A DNA stretch of 64,000 nt from Heyndrickxia camelliae (GCF_002844575.1 NZ_PIQO01000001.1:62001-126000), one strand, 5' to 3'; counted from the stretch's first letter, positions 26,081-35,576 are shown. The notes: a model not told the origin generated them from the sequence alone. Numbers and translations: made by a program.

Positions 26081-26452
26081 TTATTGTTTCTCTTTTTTCC
26101 ACGATTCACAAATAAACCTGGCTTCGGATGTCAGCCACTGCATGGCGGAAGGTTTTTCGAAAAGTACATGATGCTTTAAAAATAATCGTTTCGCATAGGG
26201 AAGACTCATTTCACGAATCGATTGATTTATAAGATTTAATATATTTTTTTCCACTTGTGATAAGTCTTGTTCACTTCTCGATTGTTCTTCCTGCATAATT
26301 TTAAGTAATTGCTTTGCATTACTGTTTAATAACTGATAATTCTTATATTCCTTGAGATGGCTCCATTCTTTTTCGATTAATGAGCGTGCCTTAGAATAAT
26401 TATTCTGGTTCGAATAATGATTGATTAGATTTATGGTGGGAGTTATTCTCAC
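26081..26452 (-). CDS. Hypothetical helical protein, 123 residues
   Basis: AAGGAG lies 7 bases before the GTG at 26452. The product is basic and almost wholly helical, with features of a degenerate TPR-like pair (HYSNQNNYSKARSLIEKEWS; EKNILNLINQSIREMSLPYA). It ends WLTSEARFICESWKKEKQ. It has no membrane segment or signal. No family is recognised. It stands alone, between the efflux region and the terminator of the permease pair. Confidence 0.65.
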   Translation of the reverse strand: MRITPTINLINHYSNQNNYSKARSLIEKEWSHLKEYKNYQLLNSNAKQLLKIMQEEQSRSEQDLSQVEKNILNLINQSIREMSLPYAKRLFLKHHVLFEKPSAMQWLTSEARFICESWKKEKQ

Positions 26453-26556
26453 ATTCTTGCTCCTTGTATTTATTATCTGTAAGTAAATATACCTAAATAT
26501 TCTGTTGATTTAAATAGTTAAATAGAACTATAAAATAGAAAATAAATGTAAAAAAT

Positions 26557-26588
26557 AAAGAAATCTAGCCGTTGGCTAGATTTCTTCA
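26557..26588 (-). terminator. Terminator of the oligopeptide-type permease operon
   Basis: Perfect 13-bp stem AAGAAATCTAGCC / GGCTAGATTTCTT with a 3-nt loop and, on the minus strand, TTATTTTTT behind it. Confidence 0.85.
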
Positions 26589-26695
26589 AGTAGAAAGTTT
26601 CCTCAAAGGAAGGTATAGAATCATCTATATAATATATTTTAGTTGATCAATGTTAAGAACCTATAAAAAATCGATAAAAAGTTAATTACATTTTA

Positions 26696-27697
26696 TTACT
26701 TAGACAATTCTTTTCCATGTTTGGCGAAATAATTTAAGAAAGAACGCTTTCTGCTAAACATGCTTTCTTTTTGTGAAATAAATCCTTTTTGTTTTAATAA
26801 GGAATACTGCATAATTCCTTTTCCAAACGTTATAAAGGAAAAAATCGTAAAGGTAATGCAAATACATGCAAATATTGGCACCCAAGGACAGTTATTTATA
26901 TCATTGAAGGTGTTAGCCAAAAAGGTCGGCCAGGCAATGGAAGTATTCTCAATCTGATAAAATGCGATATGCGTGCCTGGTATACCGCCCACTTGGGTGA
27001 GTTTTTGTGCCACGAAAATATTGAAAAAACCTAGCTGTCCTAATAAAAATAACATATTCCCCATATGAAGAATAAAATAGGAGAGCCATTGTGAAAAACA
27101 GCCCGGTACATAGTACCATCTCCAAAGTCCGGAAATCTTTGTTCCGGATACAATTCCCGCATCATAATAGGCGGTTTGTTGTATTTCCTTAATCGATTTA
27201 TGTATAAATTCCGCCGCTTTCCCGACCTCTAGAATAATAATTAAGCTAATCATCCATATCGGCCGCTGCTGAGAGAATACGAAAAATGGGATTGTTGTGA
27301 GCAACACAACGAAGAAAAATACTGGTATTCTTGAAAATAAATAATTCCATGCTTCTAGTATTTTTCTTAATAATGGTATATGGGCAGATAGCATTCCAAA
27401 AGGCAGTGCTAACACAATAGTGATAATCGATATTAATGCTATCTCAATGATAGTTGTCCTTGTTCCTAGAATTAACGCACTATACATATCTCTTCCTTGT
27501 GCGTCAGAACCTAATGGATAGCTTTCAGATGGCGGATAGGGAGGGAGAATAAAGTCTAAATTACCGTTATTGCCCAAAGTATAAGTTTTTGAGGCTAGCT
27601 GTCTATCAATCTTTGGTAAATAGGGCCCAAAGATAAAGAAAAAAGCAATGATGCTGCATCCGATAATACCAATCCATAGTAGAGGGACCCTTCTCAT
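26696..27697 (-). CDS. ABC transporter permease, OppC/DppC type
   Basis: The 333-residue product has an N-terminal helix, then PPYPPSESYPLGSDAQGRDMYS, the typical OppC_N segment, and the ABC-2-type core helices with the EAA-like loop (KAAEFIHKSIKEIQQTAYYDAGIVSGTKISG). It overlaps the upstream OppB-type gene by 4 bases (ATGA). Together they would form the channel of a peptide or nickel importer. No ATPase or binding-protein gene lies beside them, which is unusual. The C-terminus has a charged extension (SMFSRKRSFLNYFAKHG). Confidence 0.85.
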   Translation of the reverse strand: MRRVPLLWIGIIGCSIIAFFFIFGPYLPKIDRQLASKTYTLGNNGNLDFILPPYPPSESYPLGSDAQGRDMYSALILGTRTTIIEIALISIITIVLALPFGMLSAHIPLLRKILEAWNYLFSRIPVFFFVVLLTTIPFFVFSQQRPIWMISLIIILEVGKAAEFIHKSIKEIQQTAYYDAGIVSGTKISGLWRWYYVPGCFSQWLSYFILHMGNMLFLLGQLGFFNIFVAQKLTQVGGIPGTHIAFYQIENTSIAWPTFLANTFNDINNCPWVPIFACICITFTIFSFITFGKGIMQYSLLKQKGFISQKESMFSRKRSFLNYFAKHGKELSK

Positions 27698-28638
27698 GTA
27701 TGCTCATCCTTTCGAACTGGAATAAGAAAATGTTTGATAACTTGGTTCACCCATTGTGCCAATAAAAGGATGATCATAAATTCTAAGCTAAACCCAATTA
27801 CAGTAGGTGTTTCAATTGGCAGAATCGTATCTGTAGATGCTATCGTATCTTTGATCTTTATAGCTTCCATTAGTCTAGTACCCATTCCGCGATACAATGT
27901 CATATATTCTACTATTACCATGGATGATAACAAGGTTAAAATGATAGGCATAAAATGGATTAATATCTTGGACCAGCAATTACGCAATACATGCTTCCAA
28001 AGAATAATCGTCTCGGGTAATCCTTTTGCCCTGGCAGTACGGATATAATCCTGATCATCTTCTTCTTTTAATGCTTGAGTAGTATAATTTGCAATGACTG
28101 CTGCCGGATACATAGATAAAAATAGAATTGGCAAAAAGATATTATACCAATGTTCAATCCCATACAGCTGAAGATGTGGAAACATTCGATGTATAGTCAA
28201 CGAAATAATCAGTTCAAGTATGATAATAATGAAAAAATCAGGAATGGATTGTCCTAACCAGGTTGTCCCTTCCCCTAAGACCTTCCACAATCCGCGATTA
28301 CGCCGATAATCAAAAACGCCTTTCAAAATTCCGATTAGAAAACTGATGATTAAAGCTGGAACCAAAATGGCAATACTTCTTTTTCCATAATGGGCTAGCT
28401 CCCATTCAACCGGCTGATGTGCAACTGAAGTTCCTAAGGTTTTATTTTCTTTTACATCTGCTAAATATTGCTGGATATTTTCTTTATAGCCTGACCATGT
28501 AAAATGGTAAGACATGTGATCCTTGACACCAATACGTTTTACTTCCATGTCCCTCGGAAGTAGGATAATTAGCACTAAAATAACCATCATGATAATCCAT
28601 AGAAGCAGACTGGTTGCTAAACGAAGAAGTAATTTCAT
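27694..28638 (-). CDS. ABC transporter permease, OppB/DppB type
   Basis: The 314-residue product has a long first helix (LLLRLATSLLLWIIMMVILV), an external segment (residues 30-95) and the five core helices of OppB. The cytoplasmic coupling loop reads QALKEEDDQDYIRTARAKGLPETIILWKH, the EAA motif that contacts an ATPase. AAAGGAG lies 8 bases before the ATG. It is the first gene of a two-gene minus-strand operon. The substrate is unknown; the missing partners must be encoded elsewhere if it works. Confidence 0.87.
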   Translation of the reverse strand: MKLLLRLATSLLLWIIMMVILVLIILLPRDMEVKRIGVKDHMSYHFTWSGYKENIQQYLADVKENKTLGTSVAHQPVEWELAHYGKRSIAILVPALIISFLIGILKGVFDYRRNRGLWKVLGEGTTWLGQSIPDFFIIIILELIISLTIHRMFPHLQLYGIEHWYNIFLPILFLSMYPAAVIANYTTQALKEEDDQDYIRTARAKGLPETIILWKHVLRNCWSKILIHFMPIILTLLSSMVIVEYMTLYRGMGTRLMEAIKIKDTIASTDTILPIETPTVIGFSLEFMIILLLAQWVNQVIKHFLIPVRKDEHT

Positions 28639-28793
28639 GAAGAGACTCCTTTCTGCAACAAAGTGAGATTTAAATTATAGCACACTAAAGGGGGAATTTT
28701 CATATTTTTTAGATAAAAAGGTCTATTCTATTATTTTTAATGGTACTTATGAAAGAGTAAATAGTACTTATATCTATCGATAGAAAAAAATAT

Positions 28794-28837
28794 CCCTTTC
28801 CATAACCGAAACAAGCGGTTATGGAAAGGGAAGCGTA
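28794..28837 (-). terminator. Terminator of the kinase-STAS gene
   Basis: Perfect 15-bp stem CCCTTTCCATAACCG / CGGTTATGGAAAGGG (28794-28808, 28816-28830), followed on the minus strand by ATATTTTTTTC (28793 downward). Confidence 0.85.
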
Positions 28838-28853
28838 TAATGGAATTTCATTT

Positions 28854-30434
28854 TTAAATATTTGGTAAAGATGGTTGCATGAAGCTTGAATTATTTAATA
28901 AATCCGCAAGCGCTAATTGTAAAGTTCCTTTTGTGATTGCTTTTTCATTCAAATTAAGTCCAATCTTTAACATGCTTTTTACAATTTCGGAACGTAAACC
29001 AGTGAGCACTGCTTGGCACCCCATCATCGAAATGCCATCTATAATTTGGATTAACTTTTGCATAATGATTCCTTCCATTTGAGCAACACCAGAGAGATCA
29101 ATAATTAAGTATTGAATATGAGATTTACCAATATGATCTATTACTTTATCTCCGATCGTTTCAATTCTTTTAGAATCAATAGCCCCAATCAATGGAAGAA
29201 TGCAAATAGTCTCTGAAATAGGGATAATTGGAACAGATAGATTTTCGACTATTTTCATTTGAGACGAGAGAAGTTCATCTTTATACTTTGAATAGCTAAT
29301 AAAGAAATGGTTTAAGAATTGATCTACCATAGCATTAATATTTTTCTCCATAGAAAAAAAGTCCTCGTTACTAGTCAAATCCCTAATATTGTTCGTATAG
29401 TTATAGAGGAACTCCCATAGTGTTCTGCGAATAGCTTGGACCCATTCTAATTTAAAGGCTAACGTTAAAGAGTGCTTGGCCCATGCGATTCCTTCATTCT
29501 TTGCAAATTGAATTAATTCGTGCTCTCGATTATCTACTACGAATAAGGTAAGCTTATGAGCATTTTCAATTAGATTGATATTTCCTATTGCCTGAATTTC
29601 TGCAATTTTTTCTTTAACATTGGTCGCCTCACATAATAATTGCTCTTCGAAATGTTCTCTGTTTGAAATAAAAAACTCTCTGATTGAGGCATTTTCTGTG
29701 TATTCAAGTTCCAATTTAGAAACGCTCCGCTTCGTGATGAGATTTTGAAGAGGTAATATAACGGTAAAGGTAGTTCCGAGATTTTCCTCACTATCTACAA
29801 TAATTTTTCCACCGTGCTGATATACAACCGAAAATACTTGCGTTAGTCCCATACCTGTTCCATTCTCTTTCGTAGAAAAGAATGGTGTACCCAATAATGA
29901 TAGTTTTTCTTTTGGTATTCCGATTCCAGTATCACTTATAACCACTGTAACTTCATTTTGAGTAGCAAAATGTTTAATGGTTATGGTACCAGTATCGGTA
30001 ATGGATTCAATGGCATTTTTAATAAGATTAAAAAATACCTTTTTTAACTGATTTTTTCTGCCAGAAATAGCAGTATCTGCATTTTTAAAATCAGTCACTA
30101 TATTAATCTTGTATACTTTGTCTTGAAATAAATTTAATATTGTTTCCAACTCAACAGCTAGATGAATTGGCTGAAATGCTTCATCTTCAAGATCCGGCTT
30201 GGACACTTGTAATAAATTGTTTAAGGTTACGAGAGCATTGTCTAATTCTGATTGTGCGATATCGATGTATTCTTGTTTGGAATCTTGCTCTAATAGCTGT
30301 AGAAAGCCTTTAACTGCAGTTAAGGGATTTCGAACTTCGTGTGCAATTCCCGCGGCAATTTGGCCCACAGATGCTAATTGACTTAAATGAGCTTCTTCAT
30401 TTATGTCAATTTTCTTAGGTTGACTTTCCTCCAT
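28854..30434 (-). CDS. Soluble histidine kinase fused to RsbR-like and STAS domains
   Basis: AGGAG fits the ATG at 30434. The 526-residue product starts with a HisKA domain (H-box GIAHEVRNPLTAVKGFLQLL, about residues 30-50), an ATPase domain with N-box (FFNLIKNAIESI), G1 (DTGIGIP) and F/G2 (PFFSTKENGTGMGLTQV), up to residue 235. A middle part (265-400; ENAHKLTLFVVDNREHELIQ, KNEGIAWAKHSLTLAFKLEW) matches the globin-like N-domain of RsbR stressosome proteins. It ends in a STAS domain (410-510) with DLSGVAQMEG. No membrane segment is present. The joining of a kinase to a stressosome-type protein suggests a link between phosphotransfer and general stress control. No response regulator gene is adjacent. 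Confidence 0.87.
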   Translation of the reverse strand: MEESQPKKIDINEEAHLSQLASVGQIAAGIAHEVRNPLTAVKGFLQLLEQDSKQEYIDIAQSELDNALVTLNNLLQVSKPDLEDEAFQPIHLAVELETILNLFQDKVYKINIVTDFKNADTAISGRKNQLKKVFFNLIKNAIESITDTGTITIKHFATQNEVTVVISDTGIGIPKEKLSLLGTPFFSTKENGTGMGLTQVFSVVYQHGGKIIVDSEENLGTTFTVILPLQNLITKRSVSKLELEYTENASIREFFISNREHFEEQLLCEATNVKEKIAEIQAIGNINLIENAHKLTLFVVDNREHELIQFAKNEGIAWAKHSLTLAFKLEWVQAIRRTLWEFLYNYTNNIRDLTSNEDFFSMEKNINAMVDQFLNHFFISYSKYKDELLSSQMKIVENLSVPIIPISETICILPLIGAIDSKRIETIGDKVIDHIGKSHIQYLIIDLSGVAQMEGIIMQKLIQIIDGISMMGCQAVLTGLRSEIVKSMLKIGLNLNEKAITKGTLQLALADLLNNSSFMQPSLPNI

Positions 30435-30609
30435 GCCATTCACTCCTAAAAATTACTTTTTAACTATGTTTTAACATATATTTCGAATAATGATATAGTT
30501 TTTATCTGACTAATTTTACTAAAATAATCCATTAACGTAAATGGATTTTTTAAATATTTTGAACAACACGACTTTATTCTTATGAATTAAAAGAGAGACA
30601 ACTTGAAGG

Positions 30610-31488
30610 TTATTGAAACATTTGGATGAATGATCTAGCATTTTTGGATAAGTATCTATCCTTCTTCCAAACGATGGCTGCCTCGGTTGAAATAGTAGAA
30701 TCGCTGATATGAAGTACTTTTATATTGTCAGTGGGAAAGGACAAGAGGGTATCTCTTGGAATAATAGTTGCACCGATACCCGCCGATACTAGGGATAAAA
30801 TCATTGAAACATCTGGGCATTCGCAGACAACCTTTGGTTCAAATCCATGACGTCTGCATTCATTTATTATTAATTCGAATTGTCCATAACCTTGAATACG
30901 ATGAAGCAGTAACAATGGGAGTTCTTTTAATTCCAGCATACTAATTTCGGTTTTAGTAGATTGCTGTTTTAATAATTCTGCCGGAAGGACAGCTACATAT
31001 GGATCTTTTGATAAGCGAATATAAGAGAAGTCATTCAAGTCCATGGGAAGTCGTGTAATCCCCACTTCTACTTCTCTACTTTTTAATAACTCACTAATGA
31101 CAAAGGTGTCACCCTCTCTTAGCTGCAAAGTCACGAGGGGATACTTTTGAAGATATTCTTTAAGCTTTTGTGGCAGATGAGCAAAGCATGATTTTACGGA
31201 TCCCACGGATAATATTCCGCGCAGGCCTTCATTTGATTCACGTACCTCTTTGATTGTTTCCTCCAATTGTTTGAGTATATTTTGAGCATGTTTATATAGA
31301 ACTTCACCAGGTTGGGTTAGTTCTAATTTTCTCCCATTTCTTTCGAATAAGGTTACACCTAAATCTTCTTCCAATAGCTTTAGTTGATGGCTGAGTGGAG
31401 GTTGTGCTATATGTAATTTCTTTGCGGCACGTGTAATTTGTCCCTCTTGGACAATGGTGGAAAAATAGCGTAATTGCCTAATGTCCAT
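30610..31488 (-). CDS. LysR-family regulator, probable activator of the hpa operon
   Basis: GGAGGAG lies 5 bases before the second ATG (31488). The 292-residue product has the LysR winged helix at the N-terminus (DIRQLRYFSTIVQEGQITRAAKKLHIAQPPLSHQLKLLEEDLG) and a periplasmic-binding-protein-like effector domain (residues 90-290). It is divergent from the DapA-family/hpa operon across a 166-bp AT-rich gap, the standard layout for a LysR regulator of a catabolic operon, so 4-hydroxyphenylacetate or a pathway intermediate is the likely inducer. I could not fix a T-N11-A site among the many AT-rich candidates. Confidence 0.9.
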   Translation of the reverse strand: MDIRQLRYFSTIVQEGQITRAAKKLHIAQPPLSHQLKLLEEDLGVTLFERNGRKLELTQPGEVLYKHAQNILKQLEETIKEVRESNEGLRGILSVGSVKSCFAHLPQKLKEYLQKYPLVTLQLREGDTFVISELLKSREVEVGITRLPMDLNDFSYIRLSKDPYVAVLPAELLKQQSTKTEISMLELKELPLLLLHRIQGYGQFELIINECRRHGFEPKVVCECPDVSMILSLVSAGIGATIIPRDTLLSFPTDNIKVLHISDSTISTEAAIVWKKDRYLSKNARSFIQMFQ

Positions 31489-31654
31489 CATTTCTCCTCC
31501 TGAATGACATAATTCATATGCATACTTTTTTTATATCTAAAACAAATTTTTTAAATATTTTAAATATATTTTAACATATGATACATTTCGAATGTAAGGG
31601 TTTTCAAATATCGATTTTTGAATTCATTCATAATAATTAGGAGGAGTGGAAAAG

Positions 31655-32581
31655 ATGAACCGTTACGAAGAAGCAAGGAAAAAATTGCGAGGATCGATAG
31701 CTCCAATCGTTACCCCATTCAACGAAGATTTTACCATTGATTATTTGACTCTGGAAAAACTTATTCACTGGCATATAGAAAGTGGGACACATGGAATTTC
31801 TGTTACTGGAACAACGGGTGAACCAAGCTCTTTAACTGTGGATGAGCGTGTCAAAGTAATGGAGACGGCGGCAAAAGCAATAAATAACAGAGTGCCATTT
31901 GTCCCCGGAACAGGATCCACCAATCATCAGGAAACCTTATACCTCACGAAAAAAGCCCAAGAATTAGGTGCAGATGCAGCACTTGTGATTGTGCCGTACT
32001 ACAACAAACCTTCACAACATGCCTTATACAAACATTTTAAAGCCGTTGCTGACTCGGTGGAAATCCCAATCATTGTATATAACATTCCAGGTAGAACTGC
32101 AACCAATTTACAGGTCGATACATTAGCAAGACTTACAGAAGACTGTCCAAATATCATCGGTGTGAAAGAATCCAATAAAGATTTTGAACATGTAAATCGT
32201 GTGTTACTAAAATGCGGTAGAGATTTTCTTCTATATTCTGGTATTGAATTATTATGTTATCCAATGCTTGCGATTGGCGGAGCCGGCCATATTAGTGCAA
32301 CAGCAAATATTACACCGGATAAAGTTGCAGAAGTTTATAACGCTTGGGCAGAAGGGGACGTAAAACGAGCTCAAGATCTTCATTTTGAATTAATGGAATT
32401 AAACGATGTGCTGTTTAAAGATACCAACCCAGCTCCATTAAAGGCTGCATTGGGAATGATGGGGAAAATCAAACCGGTTCTACGTATGCCAATGGATTTA
32501 CCATCAGAAGATTTACAAAAAGAAATTCGCTCGGTTTTATCGCACTATGTCGAATTACATGATGAAATCGCTTCAAAATAG
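31655..32581 (+). CDS. DapA-family (class I) aldolase in the homoprotocatechuate operon
   Basis: AGGAGG suits the ATG at 31655. The 308-residue TIM barrel keeps the family hallmarks: GTTGEPSSLT (substrate Thr pair), YNIPGRT (catalytic Tyr and the Arg that holds the semialdehyde carboxylate) and GVKES, whose Lys forms the pyruvate Schiff base. Family members condense or cleave pyruvate and an aldehyde. Classic DapA uses aspartate semialdehyde; here the pathway needs 4-hydroxy-2-oxoheptanedioate to be split into pyruvate and succinate semialdehyde, a close analogue. Being first in the operon, in the place of the absent HpaI, it is most likely that aldolase, and perhaps a hydratase-aldolase. Confidence 0.85.
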   Translation: MNRYEEARKKLRGSIAPIVTPFNEDFTIDYLTLEKLIHWHIESGTHGISVTGTTGEPSSLTVDERVKVMETAAKAINNRVPFVPGTGSTNHQETLYLTKKAQELGADAALVIVPYYNKPSQHALYKHFKAVADSVEIPIIVYNIPGRTATNLQVDTLARLTEDCPNIIGVKESNKDFEHVNRVLLKCGRDFLLYSGIELLCYPMLAIGGAGHISATANITPDKVAEVYNAWAEGDVKRAQDLHFELMELNDVLFKDTNPAPLKAALGMMGKIKPVLRMPMDLPSEDLQKEIRSVLSHYVELHDEIASK

Positions 32582-32595
32582 CAGGAGGGTTTGGA

Positions 32596-34077
32596 ATGGA
32601 GAAATTACAGGATGTAAAACTCTATATCAATGGCCGATTTGTTGACGCTCATTCAGGAAAGACATTCGAAAATCTAAATCCATTTTCGAATGAGGTGATA
32701 AATAGAGTTGCTGAAGGGGACAAGAAAGATATCTATGCAGCCGTAGAAGCCGCCGATGCTGCATTCAAAGGCGAATGGGGAAAAATGAAGGTTAGCGAAC
32801 GACTCAAGTATATTCATAGAATTGCAGATTTAATTGATGAACATATTGAAGAAATAGCTCCCCTTGAATCATTAGATACAGGGCTCCCTATTAGTCAAAC
32901 AAAAAACATGGTAGCACGTTCAGCACAAAATTTCCGTTTTTACGCGGAAATGGTGTCGAGCCGAATGGTTGGTGAAGCCTACCAAGTAGATGGAGAGTTC
33001 TTAAATTATACGATCCATAAGCCGGTTGGTGTTGCAGGATTAATCACTCCGTGGAATGCGCCGTTCATGCTCGAGACATGGAAAATCGCACCGGCATTAG
33101 CGACTGGAAATACAGTTGTGCTAAAACCGGGGGAATGGTCGCCGCTGACAGCAAATCGCTTAGCGGAAATCATTGATAAAGCTGAACTTCCAAATGGTGT
33201 TTTCAATGTTGTCCATGGCTTTGGAGAATCTGCAGGAGCCTCACTGGTAGCCCATCCGGACGTTAAACTGATTTCTTTTACTGGAGAAACGACGACTGGC
33301 TCTGAAATTATTAAAAACGGTGCTGATTCCCTAAAACGTGTTTCGGCTGAATTGGGGGGGAAATCACCAATTATAGTTTTTGAAGATGCCGATTTTGAAA
33401 GAGCATTGGATGCAAGTACTTGGGGAATCTTTTCTTTTAACGGAGAAAGATGTACGGCAAACTCGAGACTATTTCTTCATGAATCTATCTATGACAAATT
33501 CGTTTCGGCTTTAAAGGAACGTATTTCTAATATTGTCATCGGAGATCCATTACATAAAGAGACAGAGGTCGGCCCATTAATTCATGTTGACCACTTTAAT
33601 AATGTCAAACATTATCTGGAGATTGCTGTTCAAGAAGGCGCGGAAGTGTTTTCAGGAGCAGTGCCCGAGGAGTTTCACAAAGGAAACTTTATCGCTCCTA
33701 CACTGCTTTTAAATGTTGAAAATCATATGCGTGTAGCTCAAGAGGAGATTTTCGGGCCGGTAATGACAGTTATGAAGTTTAAAACGGAGGAGGAAGTCAT
33801 TGAACTTGCAAATGATGTCAAGTATGGATTGGCCGGTTATGTATGGACCAACGATATCAAACGCGGACACCGAGTTGCCCAAGGGATTGACTCAGGAATG
33901 ATTTGGATTAATTCGCAAAATGTTCGGGATCTCCGCATTCCATTTGGCGGTACAAAGGCAAGCGGCATTGGCCGAGAAGGTGGACATTATGCATTTGATT
34001 TTTATACAGAAGTACAGGTCATTCATGTAGCATTAACGGATCATCATATTCCACAATTTGGGAAAAAGAAGAATTAA
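32596..34077 (+). CDS. hpaE: 5-carboxymethyl-2-hydroxymuconate semialdehyde dehydrogenase
   Basis: The 493-residue product belongs to the NAD-dependent aldehyde dehydrogenase superfamily. It shows the cofactor motif TPWNAPFMLETWKIAPALATGN, the catalytic Glu in ELGGKSPIIVFEDA (about residue 258) and the catalytic Cys in FSFNGERCTANSRLF (about 292). In the hpa context it oxidises the meta-cleavage product of homoprotocatechuate to the tricarboxylate. AGGAGGG lies 7 bases before the ATG and the gene starts 14 bases after the aldolase. Length and neighbours match HpaE/HpcC. Related dehydrogenases act on 4-hydroxymuconate semialdehyde, so the assignment leans on context. Confidence 0.93.
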   Translation: MEKLQDVKLYINGRFVDAHSGKTFENLNPFSNEVINRVAEGDKKDIYAAVEAADAAFKGEWGKMKVSERLKYIHRIADLIDEHIEEIAPLESLDTGLPISQTKNMVARSAQNFRFYAEMVSSRMVGEAYQVDGEFLNYTIHKPVGVAGLITPWNAPFMLETWKIAPALATGNTVVLKPGEWSPLTANRLAEIIDKAELPNGVFNVVHGFGESAGASLVAHPDVKLISFTGETTTGSEIIKNGADSLKRVSAELGGKSPIIVFEDADFERALDASTWGIFSFNGERCTANSRLFLHESIYDKFVSALKERISNIVIGDPLHKETEVGPLIHVDHFNNVKHYLEIAVQEGAEVFSGAVPEEFHKGNFIAPTLLLNVENHMRVAQEEIFGPVMTVMKFKTEEEVIELANDVKYGLAGYVWTNDIKRGHRVAQGIDSGMIWINSQNVRDLRIPFGGTKASGIGREGGHYAFDFYTEVQVIHVALTDHHIPQFGKKKN

Positions 34078-34092
34078 GAAGGGGGATTCAAT

Positions 34093-35562
34093 ATGCCAGC
34101 TAAAACAGGAAAAGAATATATCGAACGTTTAAAACAAGCAAATAACAATGTCTATATTCATGGGGAACGAGTACAGGATGTAACAGAGCACCCCGCCTTT
34201 AAAAACGTTATTCAATCAATGGCGAACTTGTATGATCTGCAATATGAAAAGCCTGAAAAAATGCTGTACACCTCCCCAACAACTGGTAATAAGGTAGGAA
34301 TGACCTTCCTTCAGCCAAAAACAATTGATGATTTAATTGCCAGAAGAGAAGCTATCACGGAATGGGCACGTACATCCGGCGGTTTAATGGGACGTTCTCC
34401 GGACTACCTTAATGCCGAAGTGATGGCAATGGGAGTATCCAATGATTTATTTGCTGAAGCAGATCCCATGTTCGCAGAAAATGCTAAAAGCTACTATGAG
34501 TATGCAAGAGAGAATGATATTAGTTTAACCCATACACTAATCCATCCTCAGGTGAATAGAGCAAAGGCGCAGCATGAACAAAAAGATGCCAATGTTGCAC
34601 TGCATCTAGTGGAAAAAAATAAGGAAGGGATTATTGTAGATGGCGTCCGTCTGCTTGCTACTCAAGGTGGAATAACAGATGAAATCCTCGTTTTCCCATC
34701 AACGGTGAAAAAATCCGGTGAATTAGATGATCCATATTCAGTCGCATTTGCCATTCCAAACAATACGCCGGGCCTGAAATTCATCAGCCGTGAATCATTT
34801 GATTACGGCAAGAACGCATGGGATCATCCGCTTTCTTCCAGATTTGAAGAAGGCGACGCAATTGTTTCCTTCGAAAATGTTTTTGTTCCATGGGAGCGAG
34901 TATTTGTTTGTGGCAACTCATCCATTTGCAATCGTACCTTCCGTGAAACAAATGCCGTTGTGCATATGGCCCACCAAGTACTTGCCAAAAATATTGTTAA
35001 AACGGAGTTCCTTCTTGGGTTAGCATTAAGTATCATGGATGCCATTGGTATCGATCAGTTCCAGCATGTTCAGGACAAAGGTACAGAAATCATGATGACA
35101 CTGGAAACAATGCGCAGTCATCTATATAGGGCAGAACATAATGCCAAACTGGATAAATGGGGAACGATGACACCGGATTATGCTGCTTTAGACACAGCAA
35201 GAAACTGGTACCCTCGCGTCTATCCTCGCCTTGTAGAAATTTTGCGAGTATTAGGTGCTTCCGGATTAATGGGAATCCCCACCGAAGCAGACTTTCGAAA
35301 TGAGGATATCGGGGCAATTATCCATCGCGGACTCCAAGGAAAGAATTTGGAGGGATATGAACGCGTTCAATTATTTCGATTGGCATGGGATATGACCATG
35401 AGCGCTTTCGGAAGTAGACAAATGCATTATGAATATTATTTCTTTGGTGATCCAATTCGCATGGGAATGGCATACTTTGACTCTTATGAAAAGGATTCCT
35501 ATAAAGAAATGATTCGTGAATTTTTGGGAAAGGCAAACACTGGTAAGCCCAGTTTTGTGTGA
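34093..35562 (+). CDS. hpaB: 4-hydroxyphenylacetate 3-monooxygenase, oxygenase component
   Basis: The 489-residue product matches the acyl-CoA-dehydrogenase-like fold of HpaB. Recognisable parts are TGKEYIERLKQANNNVYIHGERV, the segment RTSGGLMGRSPDYLNAE and the flavin/substrate region around ENDISLTHTLIHPQVNRAK. It uses reduced FAD, supplied by the HpaC reductase 4 kb downstream, to hydroxylate 4-hydroxyphenylacetate to 3,4-dihydroxyphenylacetate. GAAGGGGG precedes the ATG. Its stop codon overlaps the ribosome-site region of hpaD, so the two are translationally close. Confidence 0.95.
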   Translation: MPAKTGKEYIERLKQANNNVYIHGERVQDVTEHPAFKNVIQSMANLYDLQYEKPEKMLYTSPTTGNKVGMTFLQPKTIDDLIARREAITEWARTSGGLMGRSPDYLNAEVMAMGVSNDLFAEADPMFAENAKSYYEYARENDISLTHTLIHPQVNRAKAQHEQKDANVALHLVEKNKEGIIVDGVRLLATQGGITDEILVFPSTVKKSGELDDPYSVAFAIPNNTPGLKFISRESFDYGKNAWDHPLSSRFEEGDAIVSFENVFVPWERVFVCGNSSICNRTFRETNAVVHMAHQVLAKNIVKTEFLLGLALSIMDAIGIDQFQHVQDKGTEIMMTLETMRSHLYRAEHNAKLDKWGTMTPDYAALDTARNWYPRVYPRLVEILRVLGASGLMGIPTEADFRNEDIGAIIHRGLQGKNLEGYERVQLFRLAWDMTMSAFGSRQMHYEYYFFGDPIRMGMAYFDSYEKDSYKEMIREFLGKANTGKPSFV

Positions 35563-35576
35563 GGGGGACATGGGAG

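Noticed and set aside
31489-31654. Specific LysR binding site and promoter for the hpa operon
   Set aside because: The gap is so AT-rich that many T-N11-A and promoter-like matches exist; none stands out.
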